A DNA stretch of 33,878 nt from Clostridia bacterium (GTDB taxonomy: Bacteria; Bacillota; Clostridia; Oscillospirales; Acutalibacteraceae), in contig JAGBAK010000100.1 in NCBI GenBank assembly GCA_017938985.1, positions 1 to 33,878 on the forward strand, read 5' to 3'. Below are positions 1 to 8,423 of the stretch, piece by piece (position 1 is the stretch's first letter; each line of letters opens with the position of its first letter). The notes beneath the pieces are model-generated. The model was not told where the DNA came from and did not search any database. It saw nothing but the letters and a program-made list of their open reading frames with translations. Made by a program: the position numbers and the translations under genes.

Positions 1-964
1 GAACAATTGATGAAAGGTCATATTTGCTGACGTCATTCTGAAGCATAAGGCGGTACATTGTTGGCGGTACGCAGAAGGTGGTAACTTTGTATTTTTCAAG
101 CTTTGAAAGAATATCAGCGCCGTCAAACTTATCAAAGTCATAAACCATAATAACGCTTTCGCCCATCCACTGACCGTAGTATTTACCCCAAAGGGATTTT
201 ACCCAGCCTGTGTCTGAAACGGTGAAATGAACTCCGCCGTCAACAACGTGGTGCCAGAAAACGCCCGTCATAATGTGACCGAGAGGATATTTAAAATCGT
301 GAGCGATGATTTTGGGATAACCTGTTGTGCCTGATGAGAAGTTGATAATCATCGTATCTTTAACGGTTGTTGCTGCATCGCCCGTGGGTCTTGTCCAGCT
401 TTCGTCGGCTTTCTCAAAGCCTTCTTCAAAATCAATCCAGCCGTCAATGGGTTTGTGCTTTGTGACAAACTTTTTGAGGATGGTTTCGTACTGACCTTCG
501 CCGCCGTCAAAATATTCCGTGCATTCATCGTCGCCTGTAATAAGGGCATATTTGATTTCAGCCTTGTTGCAGCGATAAACGTAGTCCTTTGCTTTGAGCA
601 TATTTGAAGCGGGAACCATAATTGCGCCGATTTTGTTCAGCGCAAGGGTAACAATCCAGAAAAGGTAGCTTCTTTTGAGAACAAGAAGAACGGGATCGCC
701 CTTCCTGACGCCCTGCGAAACAAAGTAGTTAGCCGCCTTGTCGGAAAGTCTTTTCATATCGCCAAAGGTGAAACGCTTTTCCTCGCCTTTGTTGGATATA
801 TAAAGGAGAGCTTCTTTGTCGGGCTTTTCCGTACCGAGAACGTCGATAACGTCATAGGCGTAGTTAAAGCTGTCGTCGCAGGTGATTTTGAAGTTCTCCT
901 GGCAGTCCTGAAGAGAAACAAAAGAATCTCTTGTTCTGCCTATAAATTTTTCGTAAATCGCCAT
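1..964 (-). CDS. AMP-forming acyl-CoA synthetase, MACS-type (3' end cut by window)
   Basis: Adenylate-forming ligase that activates a carboxylic acid with ATP and CoA. The first 321 residues are visible; the AMP-binding P-loop SSGTTGYPK and the downstream DTGW and PPTMYR motifs are in place, a pattern typical of the medium-chain acyl-CoA synthetase group. The start ATG at 962-964 follows GGAGAAAG at good spacing. It is the last visible gene of the ten-gene operon, 19 bases after the XRE-cupin regulator. With a branched-chain 2-oxoacid oxidoreductase and aminotransferase in the same operon, isobutyrate, 2-methylbutyrate or isovalerate are plausible substrates; this is inferred from context. 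The C-terminal swivel domain lies outside the window. The family call is firm, the substrate is not. Confidence 0.9.
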   Translation of the reverse strand, partial: MAIYEKFIGRTRDSFVSLQDCQENFKITCDDSFNYAYDVIDVLGTEKPDKEALLYISNKGEEKRFTFGDMKRLSDKAANYFVSQGVRKGDPVLLVLKRSYLFWIVTLALNKIGAIMVPASNMLKAKDYVYRCNKAEIKYALITGDDECTEYFDGGEGQYETILKKFVTKHKPIDGWIDFEEGFEKADESWTRPTGDAATTVKDTMIINFSSGTTGYPKIIAHDFKYPLGHIMTGVFWHHVVDGGVHFTVSDTGWVKSLWGKYYGQWMGESVIMVYDFDKFDGADILSKLEKYKVTTFCVPPTMYRLMLQNDVSKYDLSSIV

Positions 965-983
965 AAATCTTTCTCCGTTTGGA

Positions 984-1532
984 TTATTTCAGAACAAGAG
1001 CAATAAACTGTGCGGGGCTCTCGTCGATAACTTTGTGCGCATGGGGGATAGTTGAATCAAAATATGCGCTGTCGCCTTCGTTAAGCTCATAGCAGATGTC
1101 GCCGATGTAGAGCATCAGATGACCCGAAAGCACATAGTCAAATTCCTGACCCTCATGTTCATCCATAACGGGAGGGTTGCCGTTGGGTTCGATAGTTACA
1201 AGGAAGGGCTCTGCCTTCTTATCCTTAAAGGTATATGCAAGATGAGAAAATTCGTAGCCGGGGTTGCGGTTGACAACAAAGCCCTTGCCTTTTTTAACAA
1301 CCGTGCAGGTTGAAAGACGGGGTGATTCTCCGCTGATGATGTCAAGAATATCAACGCCGAGAATAAGAGCAATGTTGTTGAGCGTGCTGATTGCAAAGTC
1401 ATACTCGCCGTGTTCAAAGGAAATGTAATCGTCCTCTGAAATTTCAAGCTTTTCAGCCATTTCGGTGGCGGTAATTTCGCACATTTCACGCAGGGAAGCA
1501 ACTCGCAGACCGATTTCTTTTAATTCAAGCAT
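984..1532 (-). CDS. XRE-family regulator with C-terminal cupin sensor domain
   Basis: Probable transcription factor of 182 residues. Residues about 8-65 form a Cro/C1-type helix-turn-helix (MAEKLEISEDDYISFEHG is the HTH core). Residues about 105-180 form a small cupin barrel, with EHEGQEFDYVLSG and the later HAHKV segment supplying the usual metal or ligand residues. This XRE-cupin architecture is known from regulators of amino-acid, polyamine and acyl-CoA metabolism. The start follows AAGGAGAACTCAG. It lies between the oxidoreductase gamma subunit and an acyl-CoA synthetase, so it most likely controls this operon in response to a small acid, amino acid or CoA ester; this is inference. No operator is identified with confidence. 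Confidence 0.88.
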   Translation of the reverse strand: MLELKEIGLRVASLREMCEITATEMAEKLEISEDDYISFEHGEYDFAISTLNNIALILGVDILDIISGESPRLSTCTVVKKGKGFVVNRNPGYEFSHLAYTFKDKKAEPFLVTIEPNGNPPVMDEHEGQEFDYVLSGHLMLYIGDICYELNEGDSAYFDSTIPHAHKVIDESPAQFIALVLK

Positions 1533-1550
1533 CTGAGTTCTCCTTAATAA

Positions 1551-2084
1551 TTAATCAAAGTTATAACCAAGCTCAACAGCTTTGATATTGAGGGCAAGCT
1601 TGTCCTGCTTCTTTGCGGGAACAACCTTTGCCATAACCTTTTCTACGTTTTCGTAAGGCATAACGCCTGCTTTTTTGATCATATAACCGATCATAATCAT
1701 ATTTGCAAGACCGCTTAAACCTTCGTCGGAAGCCATCTTTGTTGCAGGAATGTAATAAGCTTCAACGTCTTCTCTGTTAACCTTGCGGTCAATGAGTGAG
1801 CTGTCAACAAAAATCTTTGCGCCGGGAACAGCTTCGTTTTCAAACTTGTCAAGTGAGGGCAGGTTCATTGCAATAAGAATGTCGGGGTTAGAAACGATGG
1901 GGGAGCCGATCTGAGTATCGCTGAGGATAACGGAGCAGTTGCAAGTGCCGCCTCTCATTTCGGGGCCGTATGAAGGAAGCCAGCTTACCTGACGGTCTTC
2001 AATAAGTCCGTCATAAGCAAGAAACTTGCCTGAAAAGAGGATACCCTGACCGCCGAAACCTGCAAGAAGAATCTGATGTGTCAT
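1551..2084 (-). CDS. 2-oxoacid:ferredoxin oxidoreductase, gamma subunit
   Basis: Gamma subunit (177 residues) of a CoA-dependent 2-oxoacid:ferredoxin oxidoreductase. The N-terminal LLAGFGGQGILFSGKFLA is the family signature, and SYGPEMRGGTCNCSV is the conserved second block. In the complex it packs against alpha and beta and contributes to CoA binding. Its ribosome site AAAGGAGGAT lies inside the last codons of the beta gene, two bases separate the genes, and translational coupling is likely. Complete and of normal length. Paralogues for pyruvate, 2-oxoglutarate or indolepyruvate share this fold; the branched-chain assignment rests on the alpha subunit and the aminotransferase neighbour. Confidence 0.93.
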   Translation of the reverse strand: MTHQILLAGFGGQGILFSGKFLAYDGLIEDRQVSWLPSYGPEMRGGTCNCSVILSDTQIGSPIVSNPDILIAMNLPSLDKFENEAVPGAKIFVDSSLIDRKVNREDVEAYYIPATKMASDEGLSGLANMIMIGYMIKKAGVMPYENVEKVMAKVVPAKKQDKLALNIKAVELGYNFD

Positions 2085-2086
2085 AA

Positions 2087-2842
2087 TTATTTATCCTCCT
2101 TTTCTGCAAACTTATCCTTATAAACACCGAGAGGATAATAGGGAAGCATATTATCCTCAAGCCACTCAAGAGCTTTTTCGGGTGTAAGACCCCAGTTTGT
2201 GGGGCAGGTTGAAACAACTTCGATAAGGGAGAAGCCTTTACCGTCAAGCTGATTCTGGAAAGCTTTTTTGATAGCCTTTTTAGCGTTTTTAACGTTCTTT
2301 ACGTTATTTACTGCGACTCTTTCAAGATATGTTGCGCCGTCAACGTTTGAGAGCATTTCGCAAACCTTAACGGGGAAACCAACCTTGCTTGTGTCTCTGC
2401 CGTAGGGTGAGGTCTGAGTAACCTGACCGGGAAGAGTTGTGGGGGCCATCTGACCGCCAGTCATGCCGTAGATAGCGTTGTTAACAAAAATAACCGTGAT
2501 GTTTTCGCCTCTTGCTGCAGCGTGAACTGTTTCCGCAGTACCGATAGCTGCAAGGTCGCCGTCACCCTGATATGTAAAAACAACGTTATTTTCGGGATCT
2601 GAACGCTTAACGCCTGTTGCAACGGCGGGAGCTCTGCCGTGAGCAGCCTCAATCATATCGCAGTTAAAATAGTTATAAGCAAAAACGGAGCATCCTACGG
2701 GTGCTATGCCGATTGTTCTGCCTTCAATGCCGAGTTCATCAATAACTTCGGCAACAAGGCGGTGGATAATGCCGTGTGTGCAGCCCGGACAATAATGGAG
2801 CGGAACGTCTGCAAGGGCCTTGGGTTTTTCAAAAACAACCAT
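2087..2842 (-). CDS. 2-oxoacid:ferredoxin oxidoreductase, beta (TPP-binding) subunit
   Basis: Catalytic thiamine-diphosphate subunit, 251 residues. YCPGCTHG near residue 17 and GCSVFAYNYF near residue 50 are conserved blocks of the family and carry cysteines. The TPP/Mg motif runs from GDGDLAAIG through VIFVNNAIYGMTGGQ. It decarboxylates the 2-oxoacid (or carboxylates acyl-CoA in reverse) and passes electrons to ferredoxin. The start ATG overlaps the alpha-subunit stop by one base, so translation is coupled. No pyruvate-type long fused polypeptide is present; this is the four-subunit architecture typical of VOR, KOR and IOR-like enzymes. Confidence 0.94.
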   Translation of the reverse strand: MVVFEKPKALADVPLHYCPGCTHGIIHRLVAEVIDELGIEGRTIGIAPVGCSVFAYNYFNCDMIEAAHGRAPAVATGVKRSDPENNVVFTYQGDGDLAAIGTAETVHAAARGENITVIFVNNAIYGMTGGQMAPTTLPGQVTQTSPYGRDTSKVGFPVKVCEMLSNVDGATYLERVAVNNVKNVKNAKKAIKKAFQNQLDGKGFSLIEVVSTCPTNWGLTPEKALEWLEDNMLPYYPLGVYKDKFAEKEDK

Positions 2843-3912
2843 TATTTGTCACCTCCGATTTTATTTGCTTCCTCAATCTTGGAAAGCACGTCGCCTGTTG
2901 TGGGAATCATACCGCCTGTTCTGTTGCAAAGAAGAACGGGCTTCTTGCAGCGGATAGCGAGTTCAATATCTTCAATCATCTGACCCATTGAAAGTTCAAC
3001 GCTTACGAATGCCTTAACCTTGTCAGCTGCAGCGTTAAGTACAGCCTTGGGGAAGGGCCAGAGAGTGATGGGTCTGATCATACCGACCTTGATGCCGTTT
3101 TCTCTTGCCTTGTCGATAGCGTTCTGCGAAACTCTTGCAGCTACGCCGTAAGCAACGATGCAGATTTCAGCATCTTCCATACGGTATTCGTCATACATAA
3201 CTTCGTTTGCTTCAATCTGAGCATAACGTTCAAAACGCTCAAAGTTATATTTTTCAAGCTCGTCGGGCTGAATGAAAAGGGAGTTAACAACGTTGTGCTC
3301 TCTTTCGCATTTTGTGCCGCAAGCTGCCCATGATGACTTGTCATATTCCTTAACTTCACCCATATCAAGTGAAACGGGTTCCATCATCTGACCCATTGTG
3401 CCGTCTGAAAGAAGCATTGTGGGCATTCTGTATTTATCGGCAAGATCGAAGCCTTTGAACGTAAGGTCAACCATTTCCTGGACGGAAGCGGGAGCAAGAA
3501 CGATGAGGTGGAAATCGCCGTGACCTGCACTCTTTGTTGCCTGGAAGTAGTCGGACTGTGAGGGCTGGATGCCGCCGAGACCGGGGCCGCCTCTCTGTAC
3601 GTTGATGATAAGAGCCGGGAGGTCGGAACCTGCAAGATAGGAAATACCTTCGCTCTTGAGTGCAATTCCGGGGCTTGAGCTTGATGTCATTGCTCTTTTG
3701 CCTGCTGCGGCAGCGCCGTATACCATGTTGATAGCAGCGATTTCGCTTTCAGCCTGAAGGAATGTGCCGCCGATGAGGGGCATTCTTTTTGCCATATAAG
3801 CGGCAATTTCAGTCTGAGGTGTAATGGGGTAGCCGAAGTAATGGCGGCAGCCGGCCATAATGGCGGCTTCTGCAAGAGCTTCGTTACCTTTCATCAAAAC
3901 TTTATCAGCCAT
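2842..3912 (-). CDS. vorB: 2-oxoacid:ferredoxin oxidoreductase, alpha subunit (VorB type)
   Basis: Alpha subunit, 356 residues from the ATG at 3910-3912, which sits behind AAGGAGGAGAAGAAA. A TTG 24 bases upstream is also open but overlaps the ferredoxin stop and lacks a ribosome site, so it was not used. The N-terminal KGNEALAEAAIMAGC and FGYPITPQTEI segments and the QRGGPGLGG and QPSQSDYFQATK blocks match proteins annotated as 3-methyl-2-oxobutanoate dehydrogenase VorB in clostridia. This subunit binds TPP together with beta and holds the substrate-side residues. Association with a branched-chain aminotransferase supports a branched 2-oxoacid substrate; 2-oxoglutarate or aromatic oxoacids are alternatives. 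Confidence 0.92.
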   Translation of the reverse strand: MADKVLMKGNEALAEAAIMAGCRHYFGYPITPQTEIAAYMAKRMPLIGGTFLQAESEIAAINMVYGAAAAGKRAMTSSSSPGIALKSEGISYLAGSDLPALIINVQRGGPGLGGIQPSQSDYFQATKSAGHGDFHLIVLAPASVQEMVDLTFKGFDLADKYRMPTMLLSDGTMGQMMEPVSLDMGEVKEYDKSSWAACGTKCEREHNVVNSLFIQPDELEKYNFERFERYAQIEANEVMYDEYRMEDAEICIVAYGVAARVSQNAIDKARENGIKVGMIRPITLWPFPKAVLNAAADKVKAFVSVELSMGQMIEDIELAIRCKKPVLLCNRTGGMIPTTGDVLSKIEEANKIGGDK

Positions 3913-3925
3913 TTTCTTCTCCTCC

Positions 3926-4132
3926 TTACTTCTCAACGGTGATTACGCAGTCGGGGCACATTGTTGCGCAGAAAGCGCAGCCGATGCAAGCTGACTGGTC
4001 GGTGATGCCTGCGGGATGATAGCCCTTGGCGTTGATTTCGTCTTTAAGGAGAGCCACAATCTTTTTGGGGCAAGCTCCTACGCAGAGTCCGCAGCCTTTG
4101 CAGCGGTCTGTGTTAAATGTTACTTTTGCCAT
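3926..4132 (-). CDS. 2[4Fe-4S] ferredoxin-type delta subunit of the oxidoreductase
   Basis: Electron-transfer subunit of 68 residues with two CxxCxxCxxxCP clusters: CKGCGLCVGACPKK and CIGCAFCATMCPD. It carries electrons between the TPP site and external ferredoxin. The ATG at 4130-4132 follows AGGAGGAAAACTT; an upstream in-frame ATG eight codons earlier has a weaker context. The gene overlaps the end of the P-loop ATPase gene by 13 bases and lies 13 bases before the alpha gene, so coupled expression of the complex is expected. Confidence 0.93.
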   Translation of the reverse strand: MAKVTFNTDRCKGCGLCVGACPKKIVALLKDEINAKGYHPAGITDQSACIGCAFCATMCPDCVITVEK

Positions 4133-4815
4133 AAGTTTTCCTCCTGTTTTGCCCACGATTGCCTTACATAAAGCTTAATCGGGAAGCAATCTGAAACTTT
4201 ATCTTTCACTGATTCATATAAATCTTCTTTTACCGTGGTCATTTTAATCGGCAATCCGCTTGCTTTCGCTATTTCTTCGGCATATACAAGCGAACCGAGA
4301 ATGTCTTCGGCGGTTGTTTCCTCGCCGAGATTTGAATTGTTGATGATGCCCGTGAATTTCATTCCTGCTGCCGTTTCAATCTCACGCATAACGCCGATTG
4401 TTGAAGCGCAGTCAGGGGTGAGGGGACGGAATTTGTTGATGACAAGCAGCATTTCGTAGTCATTCTGTTTGAGAATGGCAGGCGCATATCTGCCGAGCGC
4501 AAGAGCGCCTCTGTCGTCACCGCCGACGTCAATAACTGCCTGAACGGATTCATCGTCAATAATTGCATAAGCTTCTGCAGGCAGAGCGGGTACGTCAACG
4601 TTTGAGTTCGCGTATTCCGAGGATATCAGATGAATACCCCTGCTCTCAAGGAAAGCTTCGCTGTCCTTTGTGCGGAAATACGGGTTAACAATATCAAGGT
4701 CGGCGATATCCACTCTGTCAAAATGCTCTCTCAGATGGAGCGCATAGTTAACGGCAATGTTTGTTTTGCCGCTGCCGTAATGACCTGCAAAAAGAGTTAT
4801 TCTTTTATAATCCAT
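4120..4815 (-). CDS. ParA/MinD-like P-loop ATPase linked to the oxidoreductase
   Basis: Protein of 231 residues of unknown role. Residues 11-18 are a Walker A loop, GHYGSGKT, followed by DLDIVNPYFRT and a Walker B-like VIDVGGDD. The order matches the SIMIBI class that includes ParA/MinD and cofactor-insertion ATPases. It lacks the deviant KGG-x-GK loop of MinD. It lies between the aminotransferase (two-base gap) and the ferredoxin subunit (13-base overlap). Related ATPases are, to my recollection, often encoded next to this class of oxidoreductase in clostridia, which suggests a maturation or allosteric role for the complex; that is inference. Confidence 0.82.
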   Translation of the reverse strand: MDYKRITLFAGHYGSGKTNIAVNYALHLREHFDRVDIADLDIVNPYFRTKDSEAFLESRGIHLISSEYANSNVDVPALPAEAYAIIDDESVQAVIDVGGDDRGALALGRYAPAILKQNDYEMLLVINKFRPLTPDCASTIGVMREIETAAGMKFTGIINNSNLGEETTAEDILGSLVYAEEIAKASGLPIKMTTVKEDLYESVKDKVSDCFPIKLYVRQSWAKQEENLWQK

Positions 4816-4817
4816 AA

Positions 4818-5882
4818 TTAAAGAACTGTTACCCAGCCGAACTTATCTTCAACCGTGCCGCCCTGAATGCCTGTAACGGTGTCATAAAGCTTCTGGCTGA
4901 TTTCGCCGATTTCGCCGCCATTGATTGTCATAACGTCGTCCTTATAGCGGAGTTTGCCGACAGGTGAAATAACAGCAGCTGTGCCTGTGCCGAAGCATTC
5001 TTCGAGAGTACCGTTGTTCTGAGCTTCAAGAAGTTCTTCAACAGAAATCTTTCTTTCTTCAACAGGCAGACCCCAGCTCTTGCAAAGCTCAATTACGGAG
5101 TTTCTTGTGATACCGGGAAGAATGCTGCCGTTGAGCATGGGCGTAACAATTGTGCCGTTAATCTTGAAGAAGATGTTCATTGCGCCAACTTCTTCGATAT
5201 ATTTTCTCTCAACGCCGTCAAGCCAGAGAACCTGTGAATAGCCGTCGTCGTGAGCCTTAACCTGAGCTGCAAGGCTGGCAGCGTAGTTACCGCCGGTTTT
5301 TGCAAAGCCCATACCGCCTCTTACTGCTCTGACGTAGTCATCTTCAATCCATATGCCGACGGGAGCAAGACCGCTTGAATAGTAAGCGCCTGAGGGGGAG
5401 AGGATAACGATGAAGAGATATGTCTTTGAGGGAGCAACGCCGAGGAAGTCATCAGTTGCGATGATGAAGGGGCGGATGTAAAGCGATGTGCCGGGAGCCG
5501 AGGGAATCCAATCCTTGTCAACTCTTACAACTTCGCTTACAGCCTGAACAAAATCCTCAACAGGAAGCTCGGGGATGCAAAGACGCTTGTTTGTGTCATT
5601 TGTTCTCTTGGCGTTCATTTCGGGTCTGAAAAGGCGAACTTCGCCGTCAGCGCCCTTATAAGCCTTAAGACCTTCGAACATTTCCTGGCCATAGTGGAAA
5701 ACCATGCAAGCGGGAGAAAGGGAAAGGTTGCCGTAAGGAACTATTCTTGCGTCGTGCCAACCCTGACCCTCGGTATAGTTCATAACAAACATGTGGTCAG
5801 TAAAGATTTTGCCGAAGCCGAGATTGTTTTCATCGGGCTTCTGTTTGGGAGATGTTGTTTTCTCAATTTTAATGTTTAACAT
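4818..5882 (-). CDS. ilvE: branched-chain amino acid aminotransferase
   Basis: PLP-dependent fold-type IV transaminase, 354 residues, of the longer BCAT subgroup. Lys195 in FAKTGGNY is the expected Schiff-base lysine, followed by the conserved ERKYIEEVGAMNIFF stretch and FGTGTAAVISPVG near residue 300. It interconverts leucine, isoleucine and valine with their 2-oxoacids using glutamate/2-oxoglutarate. The start follows AAAGGGTGTAAAAT. It is the metabolic partner of the adjacent VOR complex: together they link free branched amino acids with branched acyl-CoA. Confidence 0.96.
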   Translation of the reverse strand: MLNIKIEKTTSPKQKPDENNLGFGKIFTDHMFVMNYTEGQGWHDARIVPYGNLSLSPACMVFHYGQEMFEGLKAYKGADGEVRLFRPEMNAKRTNDTNKRLCIPELPVEDFVQAVSEVVRVDKDWIPSAPGTSLYIRPFIIATDDFLGVAPSKTYLFIVILSPSGAYYSSGLAPVGIWIEDDYVRAVRGGMGFAKTGGNYAASLAAQVKAHDDGYSQVLWLDGVERKYIEEVGAMNIFFKINGTIVTPMLNGSILPGITRNSVIELCKSWGLPVEERKISVEELLEAQNNGTLEECFGTGTAAVISPVGKLRYKDDVMTINGGEIGEISQKLYDTVTGIQGGTVEDKFGWVTVL

Positions 5883-5915
5883 ATTTTACACCCTTTCGGT
5901 AGATAATTAACTTTA

Positions 5916-8423
5916 TTATTTGTTCAGACCGAGCTTTTCGGCGGCAGCTTCTCTCATTTTATATTTGAGGATTTTGCCTGCTGCGTTCTTCGGGAAATCA
6001 TCAACAAATTGAATATAGCGCGGAACTTTGTGTCTTGCCATATGGGATTTGATGTAATCCTTCATTTCCTCTTCGGTCATTGATTTGCCTTCTTTAAGAA
6101 CAACGCTTGCCCAGATTTCTTCGCCGTAACGCTTATCGGGCACGCCGATAACCTGAACGTCCTGAACAAACTCGTGGGTAAGAATAAATTCTTCAATCTC
6201 ACGGGGATAAATGTTTTCACCGCCGCGGATAATCATATCCTTGAGTCTGCCTGTGATGAGGTAATAGCCGTCCGGACGTCTGCAGGCAATATCGCCGCTG
6301 TGAAGCCAACCGTCTTTATCAATAGCCAGTTCGGTTGCCTTGGGCATTTTATAATAGCCTTTCATAACGTTAGAGCCTCTGGCAACAAATTCGCCGTTCT
6401 GACCGTCAGGCAAATCTTCGCCTGTTTCGGGGTCGATGATTTTGCACTCAACGTTCGGGAAAGATTTGCCGACGGTTTCGGTTCTGTCAGCAAGTGTTTC
6501 GCTGACCTCGCCCATTGTGCAGCCGGGTGAAGCTTCTGTCTGACCGTAAACGCTGAGAATCTCTGTCATATTCATCTCTGCCGCCGCACGTTTCATAAGG
6601 TCGGGCGGACAGTTGGCGCCTGCCATAATACCTGTTCTCATATATGAGAAATCGGTTTTTGCCATATCCTCGTGTTGGAACATTGCAATGAACATTGTGG
6701 GCACGCCGTTGAAGCAAGTGATATGTTCCTGATTGATGCAGGCAAGCGATGACTTTGCCGAGAAATAGGGCAAAGGCGAAAGTGTGCCGCCGTGAGTCAT
6801 CATAGATGTCATTGAAAGAACCATGCCGAAGCAGTGGAACATCGGAACCTGAATCATCATTCTGTCGGCGGTGGACATATCCATTCTGTCGCCGATGCAC
6901 TTGCCGTTGTTGACGATGTTATAGTGCGTGAGCATAACACCCTTGGGGAAGCCTGTTGTGCCTGAAGTGTACTGCATATTGGCAACGTCGTGGCAGTTGA
7001 CAGCGGCTGCTCTGCGGTAAACTTCTTCAATGGGAACTCTTACGGACATATCCATTGCTTCTTCCCAGGTAAGGCAGCCTTTCTGACGGTAGCCTACTGT
7101 GATGATGTTGCGCAGGAAGGGGAGCTTGCGGCAGTGGAGAGGCTTGCCGGGAACGGCAACCTCAAGCTCGGGGCAAAGCTCTGCGATGGATTCGGCATAA
7201 TTTGAATCAAGGCATGATTCGATGGTAATAAGAGTGTGAGTATCGGACTGGCGAAGAAGATACTCGATTTCGTGGATTTTGTAAGCGGTGTTGACGGTAA
7301 CAAGAACTGCGCCGATTTTTGTTGTTGCCCAGAAAGCGATGAACCACTGCGGCAGGTTGGTGAGCCATACCGCAACCTTGTCGCCGGGTTTTACGCCGAG
7401 AGCGATGAGTGAACGCGCAAAGGTATCAACGTCATCTCTGAACTGCGAATATGTTCTTGTGTAGTCAAGCGTTGTGTATTTGTAAGCAATCTGATCGGGG
7501 AATTTTTCGCACATTGTGTCAAGCACTTCGGAAAAGGTCTTGTTGATGAGCGAATATTTTTCCCAAACGAATTTGCCTGTGCCTGCTCTGTTTGAATAGA
7601 GAAGCTCTTCGGACTTTTTCTTATTGTCATAAACGCTTATGGCGTTGATGAAATGGGGGAAAGTGATTTCCGCAATGCCGAAATCTTCCATTGTTTCGGG
7701 CTGACACTCATATGAGAGGAATCCGTCGTAGTTTACGGAATCAAGCGCTCTGAGCATTGTGCCGATAGGAAGAGTGCCTTCGCCGATAAGGCGGTATTTG
7801 ACTTCGCCGTCCTCAACAACCGAATCCTTGACGTGGACGTGCTTTATATAAGCACCGAGGTTTGTGATTGTTGTGTCGGGATCTTCTTCAAAGAATCTGT
7901 AGGGATGGTTGATATCCCAAAGGGCCGCCAGATTGTCGCAGGCGAAAATGTTGAGAAGGTCGCGCAGTCTTTTTGTGTCTGCATAAATACCAACCGTTTC
8001 AACAAGCAACGCAACGTTATCCTGTTCTGCTTTGCTTATGAGTCTGCCGATGAGCGACGTAACGTGCGAATCTTCTGCCTGTTTGTCCTCTCCGATGGTA
8101 TAGGCGTGAATTCTGACGTAAGGGCATCTTACTCTTGCTGCGATTTCGATTGCGGTTGCAATTTCTTCGTAGTTTTCATCTGCGCTTTTGCCGTCGGCAA
8201 TGTTGCAGAAAGTGTCGATGCAGGGGATAGTGAGCGAATTTTCAAGCAGCTTGTGAAGCGTTGCTGCTGAATTTGATTTATTGAACGGAGCGTCGGAACC
8301 CGTGAATCTGTTATCCGTTATGTTGTGAATCTCAATGCCGTTGAAGCCGAGTTCATTTGCGGTGTTTACAAAGTCAGACCAAGAAAGCTCCTGCCATCCG
8401 TTGGTTGAAAATGACAGTTTCAT
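5916..8423 (-). CDS. fusion of sugar-phosphate isomerase-like TIM barrel and acyl-CoA synthetase
   Basis: Single 835-residue open frame with two enzyme domains. Residues 1-265 resemble the xylose-isomerase-like TIM barrel (AP-endonuclease 2 family), and the usual metal-ligand positions appear filled: Glu142 (LLVETVG), Asp170 (LWDINHP), His197 (HVHVKD) and Glu239 (LSYECQPE). Residues about 290-835 are a complete AMP-forming acyl-CoA synthetase with the P-loop YTSGTTGFPK at 485-494, YGQTE, RGGENIYP and the C-terminal catalytic-lysine segment NAAGKILKY. The gene overlaps the upstream LeuA-like gene by four bases (ATGA), so translation is coupled. No frameshift was needed to read it through. The pairing of an epimerase barrel with a ligase is unusual, and the substrate of the barrel is unknown. 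Confidence 0.9.
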   Translation of the reverse strand: MKLSFSTNGWQELSWSDFVNTANELGFNGIEIHNITDNRFTGSDAPFNKSNSAATLHKLLENSLTIPCIDTFCNIADGKSADENYEEIATAIEIAARVRCPYVRIHAYTIGEDKQAEDSHVTSLIGRLISKAEQDNVALLVETVGIYADTKRLRDLLNIFACDNLAALWDINHPYRFFEEDPDTTITNLGAYIKHVHVKDSVVEDGEVKYRLIGEGTLPIGTMLRALDSVNYDGFLSYECQPETMEDFGIAEITFPHFINAISVYDNKKKSEELLYSNRAGTGKFVWEKYSLINKTFSEVLDTMCEKFPDQIAYKYTTLDYTRTYSQFRDDVDTFARSLIALGVKPGDKVAVWLTNLPQWFIAFWATTKIGAVLVTVNTAYKIHEIEYLLRQSDTHTLITIESCLDSNYAESIAELCPELEVAVPGKPLHCRKLPFLRNIITVGYRQKGCLTWEEAMDMSVRVPIEEVYRRAAAVNCHDVANMQYTSGTTGFPKGVMLTHYNIVNNGKCIGDRMDMSTADRMMIQVPMFHCFGMVLSMTSMMTHGGTLSPLPYFSAKSSLACINQEHITCFNGVPTMFIAMFQHEDMAKTDFSYMRTGIMAGANCPPDLMKRAAAEMNMTEILSVYGQTEASPGCTMGEVSETLADRTETVGKSFPNVECKIIDPETGEDLPDGQNGEFVARGSNVMKGYYKMPKATELAIDKDGWLHSGDIACRRPDGYYLITGRLKDMIIRGGENIYPREIEEFILTHEFVQDVQVIGVPDKRYGEEIWASVVLKEGKSMTEEEMKDYIKSHMARHKVPRYIQFVDDFPKNAAGKILKYKMREAAAEKLGLNK

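Noticed and set aside
3913-3936. TTG start giving eight extra residues on the oxidoreductase alpha subunit.
   Set aside because: It overlaps the ferredoxin stop, has no ribosome site, and the extra residues are just the translated Shine-Dalgarno region.
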